Notes under the pieces: generated by a model | Databases searched by the model: none | Seen by the model: only the letters and a program-made list of their open reading frames with translations | Told to the model about the DNA's origin: nothing | Translations under genes and position numbers: made by a program | Shown here: positions 44,079-52,566 of the stretch, in pieces | How positions within the stretch are numbered: the stretch's first letter is position 1 | Layout: the number at the start of each line of letters is the position of its first letter | Source: Streptomyces sp. AC512_CC834 | Lineage (GTDB): Bacteria; Actinomycetota; Actinomycetes; Streptomycetales; Streptomycetaceae | Direction: 5' to 3' | Length of the DNA stretch: 64,000 bases | NCBI RefSeq assembly: GCF_019049325.1 | Contig: NZ_JAGMUO010000024.1 | Coordinates: 113,373-177,372, forward strand

Positions 44079-44711
44079 TCAGCGCTTGACGGCGCACAGC
44101 AGCCCGTCGCCCACCGGAAGCAGCGACGGCACCAGTTCCTGGCTCTCCCGCACCGCGCGCAGGAGTTCCCGCAGCCGCAGCACCTCGGTGGGCTGCGGAC
44201 CGGAGTCGATCGTCCGGCCGGCGCCGAAGACGCCCTCGAAGGCGACGAGACCTCCGGGGCGCAGCAGGCGCAACGATTCATCGAGATAGTCCAGGTACTC
44301 CAGCCGGTCGCCGTCGCAGAAGACGAGGTCGTAGCCGGCGTCCGCGAGCCGGGGCAGCACATCCAGGGCGCGCCCGGGAATGAACCGGGCCCGGTTGCTG
44401 GCGAAGCCCGCGGCCCGGAAGGCCTGACGCGCGAACTGCTGGTGTTCCGGCTCCGGGTCGACCGTGGTCAGTACGCCGTCCGGCCGCATTCCGTACAGCA
44501 GATGGATCCCGGAGACGCCGCAACCGGTGCCGATCTCCGCGACCGCCTTGGCGTCCACGGTGGCGGCGAGCAACCCCAGGGCGGAACCCGTGCCGGGGGT
44601 CACCGAGCGCAGGCCCGCCTCGCGGGCCCGGTCGCGTGCCCAGAGCAGCGCGTCGTCCTCGGCGACATAGGCGTCGGCGAACGCCCAGCTCGTCTGCCGG
44701 TTGCCGGTAAT
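44079..44711 (-). CDS. SAM-dependent O-methyltransferase (Methyltransf_3 family), likely ATT start
   Basis: 210 aa if translation begins at ATT 44711. The SAM-binding motif is [15 protein letters not shown], then [28 protein letters not shown] and the closing DGLLCAVKR, as in catechol-type O-methyltransferases. The family needs the helices encoded before the first ordinary start (GTG 44603): [20 protein letters not shown]. No ATG, GTG or TTG occurs in frame there before the upstream region, but AGGAG stands 6 nt before an ATT codon (the preceding codon is GTC). The orthologue in M. tuberculosis (Rv1220c) is divergent from sigE, exactly as here. Natural substrate unknown. Confidence 0.78.
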   Translation of the reverse strand: MTGNRQTSWAFADAYVAEDDALLWARDRAREAGLRSVTPGTGSALGLLAATVDAKAVAEIGTGCGVSGIHLLYGMRPDGVLTTVDPEPEHQQFARQAFRAAGFASNRARFIPGRALDVLPRLADAGYDLVFCDGDRLEYLDYLDESLRLLRPGGLVAFEGVFGAGRTIDSGPQPTEVLRLRELLRAVRESQELVPSLLPVGDGLLCAVKR

Positions 44712-44764
44712 GACCCTCTCCTGTCCCCGTTGTTGCCTCGGCGTGACTGTATCCGCTGCCGTCG

Positions 44765-44790
44765 GGAACCCGCAGATGGGACCAGTCGTT
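44765..44790 (+). promoter_or_regulatory. ECF-sigma promoter before the sigma gene (likely autoregulated)
   Basis: GGAACC at 44765-44770 and CGTT at 44787-44790 with a 16-bp spacer match the GGAAC-N16/17-CGTT consensus of SigE-type ECF sigma factors. It lies about 160 bp upstream of the sigma start and points toward it, suggesting the sigma factor transcribes its own operon. Confidence 0.65.
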
Positions 44791-44952
44791 CAAAAGGGGA
44801 GAGCGAAGAGGCGACTGAGCGGCCGGGGCCGCGACGGGGGGCGGCGCATGGGTCAGGGTGTCGGGCAACTGCCGGCGCGGCCGTACGAGCCGTGCCGGCC
44901 CAGATCAAATTCTCGTAAAACCGCTTATCCGGAGCTAACGGGCGAGGTGGCT

Positions 44953-45741
44953 ATGGTAGGGGCTCCACTGGACACCACCAGAGCCGACAGGGGAGGTGCG
45001 GCCGTACCCGCGGATCGGGGCGGAGTGCTCAGGCGCTTCCTCGGATCGGCAGGCAGGCCGAAATCCGTGAACGACACCGCTGCTGACCACAGCCACGCCG
45101 ACGGTCCCGCCACCACGGGACACACCCAGACCGCGACCTTCTCCACCGACGCGGACGGGCAGGCGTGGACTCCGCCCACCTGGGAGGAGATCGTCAGCAC
45201 CCACAGCGGCCGGGTCTACCGCCTCGCCTACCGACTCACGGGCAACCAGCACGACGCCGAGGACCTCACCCAGGAGGTCTTCGTCCGCGTCTTCCGGTCC
45301 CTGTCGACCTACACGCCGGGCACCTTCGAGGGCTGGCTGCACCGCATCACCACCAATCTCTTCCTGGACATGGTCCGCCGCAAGCAGCGCATCAGGTTCG
45401 ACGCGCTCGGCGACGACGCGGCCGAGCGCCTGCCCAGCAAGGAGCCCACCCCGCAGCAGCTCTTCCACGACGCCCACTTCGACGCGGACGTCCAGCAGGC
45501 GCTGGACACCCTCGCGCCCGAGTTCCGGGCCGCCGTCGTCCTGTGCGACATCGAGGGGCTGTCGTACGAGGAGATCGCCGCGACTCTCGGCGTCAAGCTC
45601 GGCACGGTCCGCTCCCGTATCCACCGCGGCCGCTCGCAGTTGCGCAAGGCCCTCGCGCACCGTTCGCCCAAGGCGCGTGCCGAGCGTCGCTCGTTCGCGG
45701 CCGGTGTGCCCGCACTGGGAGGAGGGGGCACGAGCGCGTGA
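44953..45741 (+). CDS. sigE: ECF RNA polymerase sigma factor, SigE (mycobacterial type) orthologue
   Basis: 262 aa from ATG 44953 ([14 protein letters not shown]). A disordered N-terminus of about 80 residues precedes region 2 ([49 protein letters not shown]) and region 4 ([30 protein letters not shown]). The neighbours rseA-like, htrA and tatB are those of sigE in M. tuberculosis, where it directs the envelope and surface stress response. This is a different gene from the cell-wall sigma factor named SigE in S. coelicolor. Its stop overlaps the anti-sigma start, ensuring balanced synthesis. An ECF-type promoter lies upstream. Confidence 0.87.
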   Translation: MVGAPLDTTRADRGGAAVPADRGGVLRRFLGSAGRPKSVNDTAADHSHADGPATTGHTQTATFSTDADGQAWTPPTWEEIVSTHSGRVYRLAYRLTGNQHDAEDLTQEVFVRVFRSLSTYTPGTFEGWLHRITTNLFLDMVRRKQRIRFDALGDDAAERLPSKEPTPQQLFHDAHFDADVQQALDTLAPEFRAAVVLCDIEGLSYEEIAATLGVKLGTVRSRIHRGRSQLRKALAHRSPKARAERRSFAAGVPALGGGGTSA

Positions 45742-46736
45742 GTGGGTCACGGCCTGAGCCCGAGGGACACCTCGCAGAGCAGCATCTGGGAGACCGACTC
45801 TCCGCCCTGGTGGACGGAGAGCTCGGTCATGACGCGCGTGAGCGCGTACTGGCGCACGTGGCCACCTGCCCGAAGTGCAAGTCGGAGGTCGACGCGCAGC
45901 GCCGGTTGAAGAACGTCTTCGCGGAGTCGGCCCCGCCGGCCCCGTCGGAGAGTTTCCTGGCCCGCCTCCAGGGGCTCCCCGGGGGCGGTGACACCGACGG
46001 CGGCGGCTCGCCGCTCGCCGGGCTGTCCGGAGGGTTCAACACCTCCGGGGGCGCTGGCGTCTTCGGCACCAAGCGGGGCGAGCGGTTCGAGTTCGACTAC
46101 GTCCCCGCCCGGTCGCCGCACGCCTCGGTACTGGCGCCGTCCGCACCGGGGCGGGGCTTCCGGATCCACGACGTGAGCAGGCAGGAGTCCGAGCGGTCGG
46201 CCTCGCGCGGCATGCGGTTCGCCTTCGCCGCCGCCGGGGCGGTGTCGCTGGCCGCGATCGCGCTGGGCGGCGTCACCCTCGGCACGCCGGACACCACCAC
46301 CGCCGAGGCACGCGGCTCGGGCAGCGGCAGCAATGTGACGCCGATGCGCACCCAGGGCTCGGGAGCGGCCACCAGCCCCGAGAGCCAGCGCCGCCGCACG
46401 GGCGGTCCGCTGCTCGGACAGGGCCAGCGGTCGCAGGGCGACGCCGCCGTCGCGCCCACCACGGCCTCCGCGCCGCTGCTGCCCGGGATGCCGCCGGCCC
46501 CCGCCGCGCGCGATGCGCGGGAGCAGGCCATGCGCGCGCTGACCGCTCCGGTGACGGCCGGTGCCGCCGCCATGTCCCCGCTGATACGTCCGCTGGAGGC
46601 CGTTCCGCCGCTCGCCCTGACCTCCTGGTCGGCGGCTCCCGAGGTCAGGCCGCCCAGCCTGCTCGCCGCCCCCGGCCCGGCTCCGTCCCCCTACCCGGCG
46701 GCTTCCCCGGCCGCCTCCTACCCTTCGGTTCGCTGA
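45738..46736 (+). CDS. rseA: RseA-like zinc anti-sigma factor with membrane anchor
   Basis: 332 aa. The N-terminal anti-sigma domain has the zinc motif His40-x3-Cys44-x2-Cys47 (HVATCPKC), which binds and silences the sigma factor and can be redox-sensitive. A flexible region leads to one membrane helix (about 158-178) and a long Ala/Pro-rich extracellular tail. Single-pass topology suggests control by proteolysis, with the adjacent HtrA as a likely player. The GTG start overlaps the sigma stop by 4 nt. Confidence 0.84.
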   Translation: MSGSRPEPEGHLAEQHLGDRLSALVDGELGHDARERVLAHVATCPKCKSEVDAQRRLKNVFAESAPPAPSESFLARLQGLPGGGDTDGGGSPLAGLSGGFNTSGGAGVFGTKRGERFEFDYVPARSPHASVLAPSAPGRGFRIHDVSRQESERSASRGMRFAFAAAGAVSLAAIALGGVTLGTPDTTTAEARGSGSGSNVTPMRTQGSGAATSPESQRRRTGGPLLGQGQRSQGDAAVAPTTASAPLLPGMPPAPAARDAREQAMRALTAPVTAGAAAMSPLIRPLEAVPPLALTSWSAAPEVRPPSLLAAPGPAPSPYPAASPAASYPSVR

Positions 46737-46830
46737 CCGGATCTGCGCGCCGGCCCGTGAACCTGATTGAATCCGGGTTGGCGCCAGAGCCCTTGGAGCC
46801 GACGAACTGCGGCCGGGTGCGGGGGAGAAC

Positions 46831-49173
46831 ATGAACGAGGGGAAGTCCACGAAGGCGAAGTGGTGGAGTCGTCCCCGCTCGTCCGAAGACACGCCCGACG
46901 GCGACTTCGAACTGAAGCGCCCCGACCCGACGCAAGCCACCGGCACGAGTGCCGGCGCCCGGGAGACCGACGGGGGCGACTTCGAGCTGGAACGCCCGGC
47001 ACCGCCCCGCGTCGCCGACGGGGCGGACAGGGACGGGCACGGGGACGGCGACGGGGACTACGAGCTGGACCTCCCCCTGACCGCCCCGGACGCCCCCGCG
47101 AACCCCACTCCGCCACCACGGCCGGACACCGACGTCGCCTCGGTGGAGGGTGCGGGTTCGAACTGGCAGGGCGGTTCCGACGCTGCCTCGGCGGAGGGTG
47201 CGGGCTCGCACCGGCAGGGCGGTCCCGACGTCGAGACCGCAGCCGAGCGTCCCAAGCCGCTGCACGAACCCGACCCGTACAGCACCCCGCCCTACGGTGA
47301 GCCGGGCCCCTGGGCCCCCGCGCCCCCGGTCCAGCACCCGGCGACGACACCGGCACACGGCACGGCGACGCCCACCTCGCCCGCCCCGTCCACGTCCCCG
47401 GCCCCGTCGGCGCCCGGCACGGGCATCCCCGGGCCCAGCATGGTGACGCCGGGTCCGCCCGCGTCGGCGCCGCTCGCCCCGGCCGCGCCCGGCGCGGTGA
47501 CGGCGGCCTCGCCCGCCCCGGCCGCCCCGGCGTCTGGCATGGTGACGCCGGGGCCGGACGCCTCGGCCCCGGCCGCGCCCTCGCACGGCACGGTTACCTC
47601 GAGCCCGCACGCGTCGGTGCCGCCCGCCTCGGCTGTGCCCGCGTCCGGCGCGGTGACGGCGGGTCCGGACGCGTCAGTGCCGCACGACCCGGCCGGGGCC
47701 TCGTCGGCTCCGTTCGCGCCGGGGTCGGTGGTGGCGCCTTCGGGTGCGGTGGCCGATCCGTCGTTCGCGGATGCCCCGCCTCCGGTACCGCCGGCGCAGC
47801 ATCCGGCGGCGCCACCGGGGCAGGACGCGGTGGCCCACGCAGCCTCTGCCGCGCCCGCCGTCCCGGCTCTGGCGGACGCCCCGCCTTCCGGCCCGTCGCC
47901 GACGGGAGCCTCCGACCCGTGGGCGGGGTCGACGGCCCCGGGGCAGGGCGCCGAGCCCGTCTCCGATCCCTGGGGGCGTTACGACCCCTGGGCCGCCTCG
48001 GCCGCTGCCGCGCCCCTTCACCACGCCGACGCGGCCGGCCGGCCGCCGAAGCGGCGACGCGGGCGGACGGCGAAGGCGCTCGTCGGCGGGGCGCTGCTCG
48101 TCGCCCTGGTATCCGGTGGCATCGGCGGCGCCATGGGCGCGTACCTGGAGCGCAACGGAGGCGTGGGGACGATCGAGCTCCCGCAGGCCGGCCACGAGGC
48201 GGCCAAGCGGGCGCCGGACAGCGTCGCCGGCATCGCCGCGCGGGCCCTGCCCAGCGTCGTGACCCTGCACGTGAACGGCAGCGAGGCGGCCGGCACCGGC
48301 ACCGGCTTCGTACTCGACGACCGGGGCCACATCCTGACCAACAACCACGTCGTGGAGCCCGCAGGATCCGGCGGCGAGATAACCGTGACCTTCAACAGCG
48401 GCGACACCGCCGAGGCCACCGTCGTCGGCCGCGACAGCGGATACGACCTCGCCGTCGTGAAGGTCAAGGGCGTCAGCGGCCTCACCCCCATGCCGCTCGG
48501 CAACTCCGACAACGTGCGGGTCGGCGACCCCGTCGTCGCCATCGGCGCCCCCTTCGACCTGGCCGGCACGGTCACCTCCGGCATCATCAGCGCCAAGGAA
48601 CGGCCCATCACCGCGGGCGGCGAGGAGGGTGACGGCAGCGACATCTCGTACGTGGACGCCCTGCAGACCGACGCGCCCATCAACCCCGGCAACTCCGGCG
48701 GCCCCCTCCTGGACGCCCAGGGCCGGGCCATCGGCATCAACTCCGCCATCCGCTCCGCCGACAGCGGCGGCGCCGAGCCGGACGGCGGCCAGGCCGGTTC
48801 CATAGGCCTCGGCTTCGCCATCCCCATCAACCAGGGCAAGCGCGTCGCCGAGGAACTGATCAACACCGGCAAGGCCACCCACCCCGTCATCGGCATCACC
48901 CTCGACATGAGCTACACGGGCGACGGCGCCCGCGTGGGCGCCAAGGGCAGCGACGGCGGACCGGCGGTCACCAAGGGCGGCCCCGGCGCCGAGGCCGGCA
49001 TCAAGCCCGGGGACGTGATCACCGCGATCGACGGACAACGCGTGCACTCCGGCGAGGAACTCATCGTCAAGACCCGCGCCCACCGCCCCGGCGACCGTCT
49101 GGAGCTGACCCTCGAGCGCGGCGGCAAGGAGACCAAGGTCTCACTGGTGCTGGGCTCCTCCGGCGGCGACTGA
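46831..49173 (+). CDS. htrA: HtrA/DegP-type membrane serine protease with PDZ domain
   Basis: 780 aa. The first 390 residues are disordered, acidic then Pro/Ala-rich with repeated VTPGP-like units. A membrane helix (about 415-435) anchors a trypsin-like domain outside the membrane with the triad His506 (TNNHVV), Asp539 (YDLAVVKV) and Ser622 (NPGNSGGPLL). A PDZ domain follows (about 685-780: GGPGAEAGIKPGDVI). ATG 46831 behind GGGGGAGAA. Located after sigE and rseA as in mycobacteria, it degrades misfolded envelope proteins and may cleave the anti-sigma factor. Confidence 0.87.
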   Translation: MNEGKSTKAKWWSRPRSSEDTPDGDFELKRPDPTQATGTSAGARETDGGDFELERPAPPRVADGADRDGHGDGDGDYELDLPLTAPDAPANPTPPPRPDTDVASVEGAGSNWQGGSDAASAEGAGSHRQGGPDVETAAERPKPLHEPDPYSTPPYGEPGPWAPAPPVQHPATTPAHGTATPTSPAPSTSPAPSAPGTGIPGPSMVTPGPPASAPLAPAAPGAVTAASPAPAAPASGMVTPGPDASAPAAPSHGTVTSSPHASVPPASAVPASGAVTAGPDASVPHDPAGASSAPFAPGSVVAPSGAVADPSFADAPPPVPPAQHPAAPPGQDAVAHAASAAPAVPALADAPPSGPSPTGASDPWAGSTAPGQGAEPVSDPWGRYDPWAASAAAAPLHHADAAGRPPKRRRGRTAKALVGGALLVALVSGGIGGAMGAYLERNGGVGTIELPQAGHEAAKRAPDSVAGIAARALPSVVTLHVNGSEAAGTGTGFVLDDRGHILTNNHVVEPAGSGGEITVTFNSGDTAEATVVGRDSGYDLAVVKVKGVSGLTPMPLGNSDNVRVGDPVVAIGAPFDLAGTVTSGIISAKERPITAGGEEGDGSDISYVDALQTDAPINPGNSGGPLLDAQGRAIGINSAIRSADSGGAEPDGGQAGSIGLGFAIPINQGKRVAEELINTGKATHPVIGITLDMSYTGDGARVGAKGSDGGPAVTKGGPGAEAGIKPGDVITAIDGQRVHSGEELIVKTRAHRPGDRLELTLERGGKETKVSLVLGSSGGD

Positions 49174-49320
49174 CCCGTCGCGCGGGCCCGACAAGGCACC
49201 AGGAAGGCAAACAATTCGGAAAGCGCCCGCATACACCCACTCGGGGCTCACGGGACGGTACCGGTCGGACGGGGTCGGCGGGTACCGTGGTGGCGGCCCG
49301 GACATCCCAAGGAGCTTCAG

Positions 49321-49779
49321 GTGTTCAATGACATAGGCGCACTAGAGCTGGTGACGCTCGTCGTCCTCGCCGTGCTCGTCTTCGGTCCGGACAAGCTCCC
49401 CAAGGTTATCCAGGACGTGACGCGCACCATCCGGAAGATCCGGGAGTTCTCGGACAGCGCCAAGCAGGACATCCGCTCGGAGCTGGGCCCCGAGTTCAAG
49501 GACTTCGAGTTCGAGGATCTCAACCCCAAGACTTTCATCCGCAAGCAGTTGGACAACGACGAGCTGGGGCTCAAGGAGCTCCGCAACGGCTTCGACCTGA
49601 AGAAGGAGATGGCCGAGGTCACGGACGCGGTCCACGGCCGCGACACGGAATCCTCGCCGTCCGGGTCCTCCTCGTCCGGTTCCGACAGCGGTCGGATCGA
49701 CATGTCGAAGAAGCCCGAGAAGTCCGAGAAGCCCGCGGCCGACGACGACCGCCCGCCCTTCGACGCGGACGCCACCTGA
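49321..49779 (+). CDS. tatB: Sec-independent protein translocase subunit TatB
   Basis: 152 aa. An N-terminal membrane helix (about 8-22) begins right after FNDIGALE, then the FGPDKLPK hinge and a long amphipathic helix (VIQDVTRTIRKIREFSDSAK), typical of TatB. The tail is Ser/Asp-rich and probably disordered. It forms the substrate receptor with TatC, encoded elsewhere. GTG start 49321 follows AAGGAG. Position after htrA matches the mycobacterial sigE block. Confidence 0.87.
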   Translation: MFNDIGALELVTLVVLAVLVFGPDKLPKVIQDVTRTIRKIREFSDSAKQDIRSELGPEFKDFEFEDLNPKTFIRKQLDNDELGLKELRNGFDLKKEMAEVTDAVHGRDTESSPSGSSSSGSDSGRIDMSKKPEKSEKPAADDDRPPFDADAT

Positions 49780-50024
49780 TCCCGTCCCCCTGATCCCGTC
49801 CCCTCCTGATTCCGGCCCGCCGGCCGCGAACGTGACGCGTCTCATACTCCGGACGGGGCGCACAAGCCGTGAAGGCGACGTTCGCGCGACCCACGCGCCG
49901 GGCGTTTCCCGGCTGCCGCCAGTGGTGTGGCTATGCTGCCCGAGTTGTTGTGCGGACCGGACGAGTGCGCCCGAAGGGGGGCGGGCCGGGCCGGTCCGAC
50001 GAGAGCGAGGAGGCGTCCGGGTAC

Positions 50025-50696
50025 ATGGAGACGACGAGTCGGGCAGTCGCGCAGACGCCGGCCGCGGAGGGTGGACCACAGTCCGCCCCCGGCCGGAGTG
50101 CGGTCGACGGCTACCTGCGCGCGCCCTTCCCGTGGTACGGCCTCGACGAGGCCTTCACGGGGCGGCGCAGACTGATGCAGATCGGTGAGGCGGCCGACGG
50201 GGCCGTGGAGCACGGTTCGATCGGGCACGGCGACGAACCGTCGGTGCGCAACGAGCACGTGGCGGGCGACGAGCAGGACGCCAAGGAGAAGTTCGCGGTC
50301 GTCGTGACCGTCGCGGCCAACCCCGACCGGCGCAGCGCCGACGGCACGGGCCTGCTGGAGGCCACCTCGGTGTCCTCGGCGGCCTGGCTGGCCGGTGTGG
50401 GGCTGCTGTCCTTCACCTGGCCCGGCCAGATGGACCACTCGCTGCGCGACGACTGGCTGGAGCAGCAGACGGAGACCGCGTGGGTCCTCGCCGACGACCT
50501 CGACGGCGAGGACTGGACGACCCTGTCCCTGCCCGTGGACGGCGTGCCGACGTCCTTCCACTACCGGGAGTCCGAGTTCGGCTGGGTGCTCGCCGGCTCC
50601 ACCGAGCAGGGGGTGCACCTCGGGGCGTACGGACGGGGCATGAGCGCGTACGGGCTGGCTTTCGCCGTCGTCAAGGACATCGCCGCGTACGCCTGA
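50025..50696 (+). CDS. Conserved actinobacterial protein of unknown function
   Basis: 223 aa from ATG 50025 (METTSRAVAQTP), about 12 nt after AGGAGG; the frame is open further upstream but without conserved look. The body starts at YLRAPFPWYGLDEAFTGRR and contains AKEKFAVVVTVAANPDRRSA, then SFTWPGQMDHSLRDDWL. No signal peptide, membrane segment or catalytic motif is evident. I do not recognise a named family. It lies between tatB and mrp, alone in its orientation after a 245-bp gap. Confidence 0.65.
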   Translation: METTSRAVAQTPAAEGGPQSAPGRSAVDGYLRAPFPWYGLDEAFTGRRRLMQIGEAADGAVEHGSIGHGDEPSVRNEHVAGDEQDAKEKFAVVVTVAANPDRRSADGTGLLEATSVSSAAWLAGVGLLSFTWPGQMDHSLRDDWLEQQTETAWVLADDLDGEDWTTLSLPVDGVPTSFHYRESEFGWVLAGSTEQGVHLGAYGRGMSAYGLAFAVVKDIAAYA

Positions 50697-50735
50697 CGCC
50701 GATACGGCGATACGGCGACAGGGCGATACGACGAA

Positions 50736-50763
50736 GGGGCGCCGTCCACCCGGACAGCGCCCC
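50736..50763. terminator. Terminator between convergent genes before mrp
   Basis: GGGGCGCCGTCC (50736-50747) pairs with GGACAGCGCCCC (50752-50763), one mismatch, 4-nt loop. Follows a stretch with repeated GATACGGCGA units. Confidence 0.7.
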
Positions 50764-50789
50764 CAGTCCGTACGAGTCCGTACGAGGCG

Positions 50790-51923
50790 TCAGAACTTGT
50801 TCTTCGGCGTGATCCCCAGCGACAGCCCCGCAAGCCCCCGCTGCCGTCCGCCCAGCTTGCCGGCGATGGAGCGCAGCGCCGCGCCCGCCGGGGAGTCCGG
50901 GTCGGTCAGGACGACGGGCTTGCCCTCGTCGCCGCCCTCGCGCAGGCGGACGTCGATCGGGATGGAGCCGAGGACCGGGACCGACGCGCCGGTGGTGCGG
51001 GTCAGGCCGTCGGCGACCGACTGGCCGCCGCCGGTGCCGAAGACGTCGACCATCTCGCCGCAGTGCGGGCAGGGCAGCCCGGACATGTTCTCGACCACGC
51101 CGACGATCTTCTGGTGGGTCTGCACGGCGATGGCGCCGGCCCGCTCCGCCACCTCGGCGGCGGCCTGCTGAGGGGTCGTCACGACCAGGATCTCGGCGTT
51201 CGGCACGAGCTGCGCGACGGAGATCGCGATGTCACCGGTGCCGGGCGGCAGGTCGAGCAGCAGGACGTCCAGGTCGCCCCAGTACACGTCCGCCAGGAAC
51301 TGCTGCAGCGCGCGGTGCAGCATCGGACCGCGCCACACGACCGGCGCGTTGCCCGGGGTGAACATGCCGATCGAGATGACCTTCACCCCGTTGGCCGAAG
51401 GCGGCATGATCATGTTCTCGACCTGGGTGGGACGCCCGTCGGCGCCCAGCATGCGCGGCACGGAGTGGCCGTAGATGTCGGCGTCGACGACACCGACCTT
51501 CAGACCGTCCGCCGCCATCGAGGCCGCCAGGTTCACCGTCACCGACGACTTGCCGACGCCGCCCTTGCCGGACGCCACCGCGTACACCCGGGTCAGACTG
51601 CCCGGCTTGGCGAAGGGCACCTCGCGCTCGGTCTGCCCGCCGCGCAGAGCGGTGGCCAGCTCCTTGCGCTGCTCGTCGCTCATCACGTCCAGCTCGACGT
51701 CGACGCGCGTGACACCCTCGACGCTCGACACCGCGTCCGTCACGCGCTGCGTGATGGTGTCCCGCATGGGGCAGCCGGAGACCGTCAGGTACACGGCGAC
51801 CGCGACCGCTCCGTCCGCGCCGATCTCCACCGACTTGACCATCCCCAGCTCGGTGATGGGCCGGTTGATCTCGGGGTCGTTCACCGTCGCCAGTGCTTCA
51901 CGCACCGCGTCTTCCGTAGCCAT
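50790..51923 (-). CDS. mrp: Mrp/NBP35-type iron-sulfur cluster carrier ATPase
   Basis: 377 aa from ATG 51923 (MATEDAVREAL). A DUF59/MIP18-like domain comes first (about 5-85, with SGCPMRD). The P-loop SGKGGVGKSS (118-127) has the lysine-rich form of the Mrp/MinD group, followed by DADIYGHSVPRMLG and LDLPPGTGD. The CPHC motif (SGLPCPHCGEM) bridges an Fe-S cluster in the dimer. It delivers Fe-S clusters to apo-proteins in the cytoplasm. In mycobacteria mrp also lies downstream of the sigE block. Confidence 0.88.
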   Translation of the reverse strand: MATEDAVREALATVNDPEINRPITELGMVKSVEIGADGAVAVAVYLTVSGCPMRDTITQRVTDAVSSVEGVTRVDVELDVMSDEQRKELATALRGGQTEREVPFAKPGSLTRVYAVASGKGGVGKSSVTVNLAASMAADGLKVGVVDADIYGHSVPRMLGADGRPTQVENMIMPPSANGVKVISIGMFTPGNAPVVWRGPMLHRALQQFLADVYWGDLDVLLLDLPPGTGDIAISVAQLVPNAEILVVTTPQQAAAEVAERAGAIAVQTHQKIVGVVENMSGLPCPHCGEMVDVFGTGGGQSVADGLTRTTGASVPVLGSIPIDVRLREGGDEGKPVVLTDPDSPAGAALRSIAGKLGGRQRGLAGLSLGITPKNKF

Positions 51924-51966
51924 GGGTCGATGGTACGGCGCCGCACACGGGACACGGAAAGCCCCG

Positions 51967-52566
51967 TCAGCGGTCGTGTACGTCACGCCCCGGCGACCGT
52001 TCCGCCGGGAATACCCCGCGGTCGGGGTGATGGCCGTTCTGCCGCTCCTCCAGGTCCCTGAGCACGTCCTGCAGCTCGGAGCGGATCCAGTCCCGCGTCG
52101 CGACCTCGCCCAGGCCGATGCGCAGGGACGCGATCTCGCGCGTCAGGTACTCGGTGTCGGCGATCGACCGCTCGTTCTGCTTGCGGTCCTGCTCCAGATT
52201 GACCCGGTCCCGGTCGTCCTGCCGGTTCTGCGCGAGCAGGATCAAAGGGGCCGCGTAGGAAGCCTGCAGCGAGAGCATCAGCGTCAGGAAGATGAACGGG
52301 TACTCGTCGAAGCGCAGACCGCTCGGCGCCGACACGTTCCACACCACCCACAGGATGATGACGACCGTCATCCAGACGATGAACCGCCCGGTGCCGAGGA
52401 AGCGCGCGACGCGCTCGGACAGCCTGCCGAAGGACTCCGGGTCCCACTCGGGCAGCAGCCTGCGGCGCGGCGGGCGGGGCTGGTCGAGGCGGGTCCGGGC
52501 ACGGGAGGACGCGGTGGCCCCCGACGCGGCGCGCTCACGGGTCGGCGTCTCGCGCTCAGGCACCAT
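51967..52566 (-). CDS. DUF1003 family membrane protein
   Basis: 199 aa. Two central membrane segments (about 63-80 and 88-110) separated by a short loop (VSAPSGLRFDEYP), then a predicted coiled coil (NRQDDRDRVNLEQDRKQNER). This is the DUF1003 pattern; function unknown. The ATG lies inside the end of the MgtE_N/CBS gene (11-bp overlap), so the two are translated together and probably act together, perhaps in divalent-cation homeostasis given the nearby corA. Confidence 0.8.
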   Translation of the reverse strand: MVPERETPTRERAASGATASSRARTRLDQPRPPRRRLLPEWDPESFGRLSERVARFLGTGRFIVWMTVVIILWVVWNVSAPSGLRFDEYPFIFLTLMLSLQASYAAPLILLAQNRQDDRDRVNLEQDRKQNERSIADTEYLTREIASLRIGLGEVATRDWIRSELQDVLRDLEERQNGHHPDRGVFPAERSPGRDVHDR

